Shown here: positions 1 to 6,132 of the stretch, in pieces
Layout: every line of letters begins with the position of its first letter
Numbering within the stretch: position 1 is the stretch's first letter
Source of the DNA: an uncultured Clostridia bacterium
GTDB lineage: Bacteria > Bacillota > Clostridia > Oscillospirales > Acutalibacteraceae
DNA: 7,681 bases
Assembly: GCA_937877675.1 (NCBI GenBank)
Contig: CALEIS010000156.1
Coordinates: forward strand, 1 to 7,681
Reading direction: 5' to 3'
The notes under the pieces: generated by a model
Told to the model about the DNA's origin: nothing
Database searches by the model: none
What the model saw: the letters and a program-made list of their open reading frames with translations, nothing else
Program-made: the position numbers and the translations under genes

Positions 1-1082
1 TTTTTAGCGGTGAGAATCAAAAGTCCGTTCTCACTGCATTTTTTTGCGATTTCACTTGCGTTCTTGGTTTTAAGTTCAATACCAATCATCATACCAAGAC
101 CGCTGACAGAATTAACTTCATCCATAGCGAGAAGTTTTTCTCTTATATACTCCCCTTTTTCTGCGATTTCATTTAAAAATTCATCAGTAAGTGTTCCGAG
201 AATATATTTAGCACCTGCACAAGCAACTGGGTTTCCACCGAATGTTGTTCCGTGAGTTCCTGCAGTAAGAACATTAGCACATTTTTCTGTGCAAAGACAA
301 GCACCCATTGGAAGACCATTACCAATACCCTTTGCACTTGTTACAACGTCAGGTGAAATTCCTGCGTGTTCGTATGCGAAAAGTTTACCAGTTCTGCCCA
401 TACCTGTCTGAACTTCGTCGATTATGAGAAGAATATCTTTTTCCTTGCAGACTTTCTCAACAGTTTTAAGGTACTGGAAGTCAGTTGGCACTACGCCACC
501 TTCACCCTGAACAATTTCAAGGATGATTGCACAAACAGTATCGTCTGCCATTTCTAAAAACTGCTCGGTGTTACCTGACTCTGCATACTTAAAGCCTTGA
601 ACAAATGGGTCGAAGAATTTGTGATAATGTTCCTGACCAGTTGCAGTAATTGTAGCCATTGTTCTGCCGTGGAAAGAGTTTACAAGAGTTATTATATTGT
701 AACGGTTTTCACCGTATTTATCAAAACTGTATTTACGAGCCAATTTGATTGCACATTCGTTAGCTTCTGCACCTGAATTGCAAAGGAAAACTCGGTCAAA
801 GCCAGTTTTTTCTGTAAGCATCTGAGCATATTCGGCAACAGTAGAGTTATAGTAAAGGTTTGATGTGTGCTGAACTTTTGCAAGTTGTTCTGTAACAGCC
901 TTAATCCAACCCTCATTGTTGTAACCCAATGAGTTAACACCGATACCTGAGCCAAAGTCGATAACTTCGTTACCTTCACTATCTACGAATGTTGCTCCAT
1001 TACCCTTTTCAATGGAAACTGGAAAATGTGCATAAGTTGGCATTAAAGCATTGTCTGCCTGATTTTTAATACTTTCTAACAT
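1..1082 (-). CDS. argD: Acetylornithine aminotransferase, C-terminus cut by window edge
   Basis: This is a PLP-dependent class III aminotransferase that converts N-acetylglutamate 5-semialdehyde plus glutamate to N2-acetylornithine and 2-oxoglutarate, in the cytoplasm. I read about 360 codons before the left edge. The family is usually 390-400 residues, so some 30-40 C-terminal residues are missing because of the window, not a mutation. Visible landmarks are NSGAEANE (about 102-109), FHGRT (137-141, aromatic stacking on PLP), IDEVQTGMGRTG (221-232, with Asp222 for the pyridine nitrogen), the Schiff-base lysine in TSAKGIGNG (Lys251), and TTFGGNP (279-285, Thr280 for phosphate binding). The ATG at 1082 is preceded by AGGTGA six bases upstream, 15 bp after the argB stop, so it is the last visible gene of the operon. 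Related enzymes such as succinylornithine or GABA aminotransferase share these motifs, but the arg context settles the role. Confidence 0.96.
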   Translation of the reverse strand, partial: MLESIKNQADNALMPTYAHFPVSIEKGNGATFVDSEGNEVIDFGSGIGVNSLGYNNEGWIKAVTEQLAKVQHTSNLYYNSTVAEYAQMLTEKTGFDRVFLCNSGAEANECAIKLARKYSFDKYGENRYNIITLVNSFHGRTMATITATGQEHYHKFFDPFVQGFKYAESGNTEQFLEMADDTVCAIILEIVQGEGGVVPTDFQYLKTVEKVCKEKDILLIIDEVQTGMGRTGKLFAYEHAGISPDVVTSAKGIGNGLPMGACLCTEKCANVLTAGTHGTTFGGNPVACAGAKYILGTLTDEFLNEIAEKGEYIREKLLAMDEVNSVSGLGMMIGIELKTKNASEIAKKCSENGLLILTAK

Positions 1083-1097
1083 TATGTATCACCTGAA

Positions 1098-1961
1098 TTA
1101 AAGGAACATAGTTCCTATGCCTGAGTCTGTCAACATCTCTATCAATATAGAGTGTGGGATTCTGCCATCAATAATATGTGTACGCTTAACGCCACGACGG
1201 ACTGCTTCAACACAACAGTCGATTTTTGGAATCATACCGCCCTTAATAACGCCCTGACTTTTAAGTTGTGGCACTTCACTAACGTTAACGCTCTGGATAA
1301 GAGTGTTTTCATCGTCCTTATCTCTTAAAAGACCACGGACATCTGTCATAAGAAGAAGTTTTTCTGCTCCAAGTGCAGATGCGATTTTTGATGCAGCAAT
1401 ATCAGCATTGATATTGAAAACCTCACCATTATCACCGCCACCAACTGTTGAAACAACTGGCACATAACCTTTTTTGAGAAGAGTTTCAATAAGAGTTGTG
1501 TCAACCTCTGTAATGTCCCCTACAAAGCCAATGTCGTTTGCCTCGTATTTCTTTGCCTTAATCATCTTACCGTCAAGACCACAAATACCAACTGCCTCAC
1601 CACCGTGGGATTCAATAAGTTGTACAAGTCTTTTATTAACTTTACCTGCAAGTACCATCTGAACAATATCAATAGTTTCTTCATCAGTATAACGAAGTCC
1701 ATCAACAAACTTTGATTCCTTACCGATTTTAGAAAGCATATCGTTGATTTCAGGTCCACCACCGTGAACAAGAACAACATTGACACCAACAGAACGAAGA
1801 AGGACAATATCTGTCATAACTGCATCCTGCAAGTCCTTATTTATCATTGCGTTGCCACCATATTTGATAACAACTGTTTTTTCGTGATATTGCTGAATAT
1901 ATGGGAGAGCTTGTACAAGCACCTCACTACGGTCAGCATGTGTAAGTTTTGAAATGTCCAT
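1098..1961 (-). CDS. argB: Acetylglutamate kinase
   Basis: The enzyme phosphorylates N-acetyl-L-glutamate with ATP, the second step of the ornithine branch. It is an amino acid kinase-fold protein of 287 residues. Visible motifs are IKYGGNAM (32-39, with the phosphate-contacting Lys33), VHGGGP (65-70), FNINADIAA (182-190), LMTDVRGLL (204-212) and IKGGMIPK (239-246, catalytic Lys region). About 25 residues precede the first beta strand. They resemble the extra N-terminal helix of hexameric, arginine-inhibited kinases, which the 258-residue E. coli enzyme lacks. The C-terminal stretch HIIDGRIPHSILIE followed by GIGT also resembles the arginine-site signature, so feedback inhibition is inferred. 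I chose the ATG at 1961 because GGAGG lies five bases upstream. An in-frame TTG at 1997 falls inside a tandem repeat and has no ribosome binding site. The gene lies between argJ and argD, with 45 and 15 bp gaps. Confidence 0.97.
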   Translation of the reverse strand: MDISKLTHADRSEVLVQALPYIQQYHEKTVVIKYGGNAMINKDLQDAVMTDIVLLRSVGVNVVLVHGGGPEINDMLSKIGKESKFVDGLRYTDEETIDIVQMVLAGKVNKRLVQLIESHGGEAVGICGLDGKMIKAKKYEANDIGFVGDITEVDTTLIETLLKKGYVPVVSTVGGGDNGEVFNINADIAASKIASALGAEKLLLMTDVRGLLRDKDDENTLIQSVNVSEVPQLKSQGVIKGGMIPKIDCCVEAVRRGVKRTHIIDGRIPHSILIEMLTDSGIGTMFL

Positions 1962-1979
1962 AATATCCTCCGGATAAAC

Positions 1980-2007
1980 GCAAAATGCAAAGTGCAAAGT
2001 GCAAATT
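1980..2007. repeat. Four tandem heptamers, GCAAART type
   Basis: On the plus strand this is four consecutive 7-base units: GCAAAAT, GCAAAGT, GCAAAGT and GCAAATT. On the transcribed strand it reads as repeated TGCACTT-like units. The block starts a few bases upstream of the argB ribosome binding site and its last base is the last base of the argJ TAA stop codon, so it makes up most of the argJ-argB gap. The pattern is seen directly. Its role is unknown, and it could be slipped-strand repeat DNA or a dispersed intergenic repeat. Confidence 0.85.
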
Positions 2008-3221
2008 TAGGTTCTGTAGTCACCGTTAATTTTAACGTACTCGTAAGTTAAATCGCATCCATATGCTGTTGCGTTATATTCACCATCATTGAGTTCAACA
2101 ATGATATAAACTTCGTCTTCAATGAGAACTTGTTTTGCGATTTCTTCGGAGAATTCGATTCCTGCACCATCTTTACAAACAGCGATTTCTCCACCTTTTG
2201 ACTTGAATGAAACATCAACCTTGTTTACATCAATATCTACACCTGCATAACCAAGTGCACATAAAATTCTTCCCCAGTTAGCATCTGCACCAAACATAGC
2301 AGCTTTAACAAGTGATGAACAAATAACACTCTTTGCACAAACCTTTGCAATCTCTTTTGATTTTGCTCCACTTACCTGACATTCAACAAGTTTAGTAGCA
2401 CCCTCACCGTCTTTTGCCATAAGCTTTACAAGTTTTTCACAGATAGCATTTAAAGCATTAACAAATGTGAAATAATCGTCGTTTTCTGTTTCAATTCTAT
2501 CGTTTCCACAAAGACCTGATGCAAGAAGAGCAACAGTATCGTTTGTTGATGTATCACCGTCAACTGAAAGCATATTGAAACTATCCTTAACAACCTCTAA
2601 AAGTGCTTTTTTAAGCATTTCACTTGAAATATTAGCATCAGTTGTGATAAATCCAAGCATTGTTGCCATATTTGGATGAATCATACCGCTACCCTTTGAG
2701 ATAGCACCGATTTTGCACTCTTTACCACCGAGAGTAAATGTAACTGCAAACTCTTTTTTTACTGTATCAGTTGTCATAATTGCCTGAGCAGCATTGTCAG
2801 AGCCATCTTCACTTAATTCTGCTACAAGTTGAGCAACGCCATTCTGAATAGGCTCAATGTTGATTGGTTGACCGATAACACCAGTTGAAGCAACAACAAA
2901 ATCAGTTGGTTTAAGTCCAGTAGCATTTGCAACGATTTCACACATCATTTCGGCTTTTTCTACACCGTCTGCGTTGCATGTATTTGCAATACCACTGTTA
3001 CAGATTACACCATATGCCTTACCATCTGCAATATTGTTTCTTGTAACTGTGATTGGTGCACCATAAACCAAATTCTGTGTATAAACTGCTGCTGCATCAC
3101 ATTCAGTTTCACAAAGAATGAGTGCAAGGTCCTTTTTTGTTTTATTTTTTCTGATTCCACAGTGAATACCACTCGCCTTAAAGCCTTTTGGAGCAGTAAC
3201 ACCACCATTTATAAATTGCAT
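2007..3221 (-). CDS. argJ: Glutamate N-acetyltransferase / ornithine acetyltransferase
   Basis: ArgJ transfers the acetyl group from N-acetylornithine to glutamate, releasing ornithine and regenerating acetylglutamate. Some family members also use acetyl-CoA, and the sequence alone does not separate the two types. It is an N-terminal nucleophile protein made as a 404-residue precursor that cleaves itself. The conserved cleavage region KGSGMIHPNMATMLGF (176-191) is intact, giving an alpha chain of about 1-186 and a beta chain starting at the nucleophile Thr187. STGVIG (112-117, oxyanion region), TTDT (150-153), GDTSTNDT (222-229) and the family-typical end NGDYRT are present. The ATG at 3221 is preceded by GGTGA five bases upstream. 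An in-frame GTG (3230) and TTG (3233) lie on or before that site and are unlikely starts. The same GGTGA contains the stop codon of the upstream RAYT gene, leaving a 5-bp gap. Confidence 0.97.
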   Translation of the reverse strand: MQFINGGVTAPKGFKASGIHCGIRKNKTKKDLALILCETECDAAAVYTQNLVYGAPITVTRNNIADGKAYGVICNSGIANTCNADGVEKAEMMCEIVANATGLKPTDFVVASTGVIGQPINIEPIQNGVAQLVAELSEDGSDNAAQAIMTTDTVKKEFAVTFTLGGKECKIGAISKGSGMIHPNMATMLGFITTDANISSEMLKKALLEVVKDSFNMLSVDGDTSTNDTVALLASGLCGNDRIETENDDYFTFVNALNAICEKLVKLMAKDGEGATKLVECQVSGAKSKEIAKVCAKSVICSSLVKAAMFGADANWGRILCALGYAGVDIDVNKVDVSFKSKGGEIAVCKDGAGIEFSEEIAKQVLIEDEVYIIVELNDGEYNATAYGCDLTYEYVKINGDYRT

Positions 3222-3226
3222 ATTGT

Positions 3227-3697
3227 TCACCAAATCTTTCCGTATGGATTATTTATTATATACTCTGCTATTCTCAAATAATCTTCATCATTACGAATAA
3301 CGTGGTCATTATAACCACGTTGCCATATTTTAAATCCAAACTTTTTATTCGTCATTCTTTTAAATGTTGAAATAATCGTTGGTATTCTGGCGTTCGTAGG
3401 GGTCGGCGTCCCCGACGACCCGTCAATTTCAATGATAAAGTGAATATGATTCGGCATAATTACATACGGATAGATATTCACATCATCGTAAACAGAGTTT
3501 ATTTCTTCTATTTGTCTTTTTACAATCTCACCATATTCCGTTAATTGGATGTATGGTTCAGTTTGTAAACTTTCTCTTTTTATTTTACCAAATATTGCTT
3601 TTTCTTTCTCAACAGTGCATATTGTTATGAAATAACAACCCTTTGTTGAATAATCAAAGTTCTTTAATCTGGTTGGTTTTCTCTTTTTAAGTTCCAT
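3227..3697 (-). CDS. REP-associated tyrosine transposase (RAYT, Y1/HUH family)
   Basis: This is a small single-strand-acting transposase-like protein of 156 residues. It has the HUH metal-binding motif in YVIMPNHIHFIIEI (78-91; His84 and His86), followed by PTIISTFKR (106-114), WQRGYNDHVIRNDEDY (125-140) and EYIINNP (145-151). By comparison from memory with E. coli TnpA-REP, Tyr146 in EYIINNP is the likely catalytic tyrosine; Tyr129 and Tyr140 are alternatives. Such proteins are thought to act on GTAG-hairpin REP DNA rather than move as classical IS elements, and matching elements are adjacent. Residues 93-101 are encoded by one of these elements. The protein ends only ten residues after Tyr146, slightly short for relatives I recall. 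I chose the ATG at 3697. A TTG start at 3739 would translate the upstream REP into an Arg-rich tail and has no ribosome binding site. The chosen ATG also has only a weak one. The gene splits argC from argJ without visible damage to either. Confidence 0.9.
   Translation of the reverse strand: MELKKRKPTRLKNFDYSTKGCYFITICTVEKEKAIFGKIKRESLQTEPYIQLTEYGEIVKRQIEEINSVYDDVNIYPYVIMPNHIHFIIEIDGSSGTPTPTNARIPTIISTFKRMTNKKFGFKIWQRGYNDHVIRNDEDYLRIAEYIINNPYGKIW
3395..3422 (+). repeat. REP-like palindrome, copy A, inside the RAYT gene
   Basis: This is a GTAG tetranucleotide (3396-3399) followed by a 22-base imperfect hairpin (3400-3421). The outer arms GGGTCG and CGACCC pair. Next come one G/A mismatch, two more pairs and the four-base loop TCCC. 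The hairpin is GC-rich in an AT-rich setting. It matches copies B and C except for one loop base (C at 3412). It reads in frame through the RAYT coding sequence as G-S-S-G-T-P-T-P-T. Its orientation is opposite to copy B and the same as copy C. Confidence 0.88.
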
Positions 3698-3708
3698 ATT
3701 TTTTCTTT

Positions 3709-3736
3709 CGGGTCGTCGAGGACGCCGACCCCTACG
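3709..3736 (-). repeat. REP-like palindrome, copy B, between argC and RAYT
   Basis: On the minus strand this reads GTAG (3735-3732) and then the 22-base imperfect hairpin (3731-3710) with arms GGGTCG and CGACCC and loop TCCT. It starts 5 bp after the argC stop codon and ends 11 bp before the preferred RAYT start. In the operon mRNA it would therefore be a stable structure between argC and RAYT. Together with copy A it forms a 28-bp inverted repeat flanking 286 bp. Confidence 0.9.
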
Positions 3737-3741
3737 CAAGG

Positions 3742-4674
3742 TTAAACATTAAGTTGAAAAGCTTCGTCAATTCCCATTTTTACATTTAAGCATTGAACGG
3801 CTGCACCAGAAGCACCTTTGCCGAGATTATCATATCTTGCGATTAAAAGAATTCTGTCTTCATTACCACAAACTGTAACTTCCATGCCGTCGTTTTCACT
3901 CATTTTGTTACCTGCGATAAATCCGTTTTCATCAATGCTTTCTTTATATTTAACAATATCTGAATTGTATTTTTCTTTGTAAAGAGCCTTAATGTCTTCT
4001 GCAGTTTTTCCATCTTTCAAATCCTTTTTGAAAAGTGGCACTGTCATAACCATACCGCTGAAATAATCACAGATATATGGTGAGAAAATTGGTTCATTGT
4101 TAAGACCTGAAATTGCTTTCATTTCTTTTAGGTGCTTATGCTGTTGGGTAAGAGCATATTCTCTTGGTGCATCTAAAAGAGTATCACGATTTTCGTCTTC
4201 GTACTGTGCAATACCATTTTTACCTGCACCACTGTAACCTGAAATCGCATGACAAGCAATACAGATGTCCTTGTCAACAATTCCTGCATCAACCAAAGGT
4301 TTAACAAGTGCTATAAAACCACTTGCATAACAACCAGGCACTGCAATTCTCTTTGAATTTTTAAGTTTATTCTCAAATTCTTCTGACAATTCTGGGAAAC
4401 CATAAGCCCAACCATCATTTGTACGATGTGCAGTTGATGTATCAATTACAACTGTGTTGTCGTTGTCAATAAGGCTAACTGCTTCAATTGCTGCCCCATC
4501 AGGTAAACAAAGAAAAGCAATATCAGCAGAATTGAGTGCTTCTTTACGAGCATTTGTATCTTTTCTTTTTTCTTCCGGAAGAGTGATAAGTTCAATATCA
4601 TCTCTTTTTGCAAGGCGGTCAAAAATCTTAAGACCTGTTGTGCCTTGGCTACCGTCAATGAATATTTTTGTCAT
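3742..4674 (-). CDS. argC: N-acetyl-gamma-glutamyl-phosphate reductase, short type
   Basis: ArgC reduces N-acetylglutamyl phosphate to N-acetylglutamate 5-semialdehyde with NADPH. The 310-residue protein opens with a nucleotide-binding loop, FIDGSQGTTGLKIFDRL (5-21). The catalytic cysteine is in VPGCYASGF (112-120, Cys115), followed by SGYSGAGK (145-152). The candidate catalytic histidine is in QQHKHLKEM (177-185), and the C-terminal part has DNLGKGASGAAVQ (282-294). Length and these motifs fit the shorter 'type 2' ArgC family better than the roughly 340-residue type typical of Bacillus and E. coli. The ATG at 4674 follows the argH stop by 11 bp. AAGGA overlaps that stop codon and serves as ribosome binding site, which suggests translational coupling. 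The stop codon is followed 5 bp later by REP copy B. Confidence 0.96.
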   Translation of the reverse strand: MTKIFIDGSQGTTGLKIFDRLAKRDDIELITLPEEKRKDTNARKEALNSADIAFLCLPDGAAIEAVSLIDNDNTVVIDTSTAHRTNDGWAYGFPELSEEFENKLKNSKRIAVPGCYASGFIALVKPLVDAGIVDKDICIACHAISGYSGAGKNGIAQYEDENRDTLLDAPREYALTQQHKHLKEMKAISGLNNEPIFSPYICDYFSGMVMTVPLFKKDLKDGKTAEDIKALYKEKYNSDIVKYKESIDENGFIAGNKMSENDGMEVTVCGNEDRILLIARYDNLGKGASGAAVQCLNVKMGIDEAFQLNV

Positions 4675-4685
4675 ATATATTTTCC

Positions 4686-6056
4686 TTATTTATTGAGTTC
4701 TTTTACACGTTTAACTTGTGCTAAAACATTCTGTGGTGCAGGTCCACCGAGAGATGTACGGTCATTTACACATTTATCAAGATTGATTGCATCAAATACA
4801 CCATCGTCGAAGATGTCGCAAACTGCCTTGTATTCTTCAAGTGGTAATGTTTCAAGTGTAAGACCTTTTTTGATACAAAGAGCAACCAATTCACCTGTTG
4901 CTTTATAAGCATCACGGAATGGAAGTCCCTTACCTACAAGATAGTCAGCACAGTCAGTTGCATTGATAAAGCCACCTGCTGCTGCTTTTCTCATATTGTG
5001 GGGAAGAGCAGTCATTGTGTCGAGCATTGGGATAAATGCTGTAAGGCACATTTTAACTGTATCGAAAGCATCGAAAATTGCTTCCTTGTCTTCCTGCATA
5101 TCCTTGTTATAAGCAAGTGGAAGACCCTTCATCATTGTAAGAAGTGTTGTAAGGTCACCAAATACACGACCTGACTTACCACGGATAAGTTCTGTAATAT
5201 CAGGATTTTTCTTCTGTGGCATAATTGATGAGCCTGTTGAGAAAGCATCGTCAAGTTCAACAAATTTGAATTCCCAAGAGCACCAAAGCACGATTTCCTC
5301 TGAAAATCTTGAAAGATGCACCATAATAATTGAGATTACTGATGCTAATTCCATACAGAAATCACGGTCAGAAACACAGTCAAGTGAATTTTGCATAGCA
5401 CCGTTAAAGCCTAATGCTTTTGCTGTCATTTCACGGTCTGTATTATATGTTGTTCCTGCCAATGCACAAGCACCAAGTGGTGAATAGTTCATTCTTTCAG
5501 TTGCCTGTGAGAGTCTTTCTTTATCACGAAGAAGCATTTCTGCATATGCCATTAAATGGTGTCCGAATGTGATAGGTTGTGCTCTTTGAAGATGTGTATA
5601 ACCTGGCATAACTGCACTCGCATACTGTTCAGCCTTTTTGCAAAGAACATCCACAAGTTCTGTAAGTTGATTATAGAGTGCATCACATTCGTGACGGAGA
5701 TAAAGTCTTATGTCAACTGCAACCTGGTCGTTACGGCTTCTTGCTGTATGTAATCTCTTACCTGCTGAGCCAATACGAGCAGTTAATTCGCCTTCAACAA
5801 AAGTATGAATATCTTCTGCATTTGGGTCAATTTCTAATTCTCCACTCTCAATTTCAGACTTGATAGCATTAAGTCCGTCAGTAATCTGAGCAAGGTCCTC
5901 TGCAGAGATAATTCCCTGAGCACAGAGCATCGCAGCATGAGCAAGGCTACCGTCAATGTCTTCCTTGTACATACGACTATCAAATTTTATTGAAGAGTTA
6001 AAATCATTTGTTTTAGGGTCGATTTCTTTTGAAAATCTGCCTTTCCAGAGTTGCAT
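4686..6056 (-). CDS. argH: Argininosuccinate lyase
   Basis: ArgH splits argininosuccinate into arginine and fumarate, the last step of the pathway. The protein is 456 residues, normal for this fumarase/aspartase-superfamily homotetramer. Conserved blocks are LWKGRF near the start (3-8), HTARSRNDQ (103-111), GYTHLQRAQP (152-161, with the candidate catalytic His155), and the mobile signature loop GSSIMPQKKNPD (275-286), which carries the catalytic serine. DRTSLGGPAPQNV (432-444) lies near the C-terminus. The ATG at 6056 has AGGAG seven bases upstream. A longer in-frame start at 6080 would add eight residues and run through that ribosome binding site, so I rejected it. The gap to argG is 76 bp and contains a hairpin. 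Only 11 bp separate argH from argC. Confidence 0.98.
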   Translation of the reverse strand: MQLWKGRFSKEIDPKTNDFNSSIKFDSRMYKEDIDGSLAHAAMLCAQGIISAEDLAQITDGLNAIKSEIESGELEIDPNAEDIHTFVEGELTARIGSAGKRLHTARSRNDQVAVDIRLYLRHECDALYNQLTELVDVLCKKAEQYASAVMPGYTHLQRAQPITFGHHLMAYAEMLLRDKERLSQATERMNYSPLGACALAGTTYNTDREMTAKALGFNGAMQNSLDCVSDRDFCMELASVISIIMVHLSRFSEEIVLWCSWEFKFVELDDAFSTGSSIMPQKKNPDITELIRGKSGRVFGDLTTLLTMMKGLPLAYNKDMQEDKEAIFDAFDTVKMCLTAFIPMLDTMTALPHNMRKAAAGGFINATDCADYLVGKGLPFRDAYKATGELVALCIKKGLTLETLPLEEYKAVCDIFDDGVFDAINLDKCVNDRTSLGGPAPQNVLAQVKRVKELNK

Positions 6057-6075
6057 AATTATTCTCCTATTTAAG

Positions 6076-6119
6076 AACAATACGACAAAGAGAGTTTTCC
6101 CTTTGTCGTTTGTATTGTT
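6076..6119 (-). other. Intercistronic hairpin between argG and argH
   Basis: The arms at 6076-6090 and 6101-6119 are complementary over 15 pairs (AACAATA plus CGACAAAG, in plus-strand terms), interrupted by a four-base bulge TTTG at 6109-6112 in the second arm. The loop is ten bases and can close further by about three pairs. In the operon mRNA it lies 13 bases after the argG stop and ends 19 bases before the argH start. No clear U-run follows the stem, so a complete terminator is unlikely. An RNase-processing or stability element, or a weak attenuator, is more plausible. Confidence 0.6.
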
Positions 6120-6132
6120 AATTGGTTATTTA

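Noticed and set aside
366..557. Plus-strand open frames opposite argD and other arg genes
   Set aside because: They are antisense shadows of well-conserved enzymes with no recognisable protein features of their own.
1962..1997. TTG start for argB adding 12 residues
   Set aside because: It starts inside the heptamer repeat, has no ribosome binding site, and reads through the strong GGAGG that serves the ATG at 1961.
3698..3739. TTG start for RAYT giving an Arg/Pro-rich N-terminus
   Set aside because: The added residues are simply translated REP copy B and no ribosome binding site precedes the TTG. Kept only as an outside possibility.
6057..6080. Longer argH start adding eight residues
   Set aside because: The extension covers the AGGAG site belonging to the ATG at 6056, and argininosuccinate lyases usually begin close to the LWKGRF motif.
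6076..6119. Rho-independent terminator after argG
   Set aside because: The stem is good, but no U-run follows it on the transcribed strand and argH lacks a clear promoter of its own.
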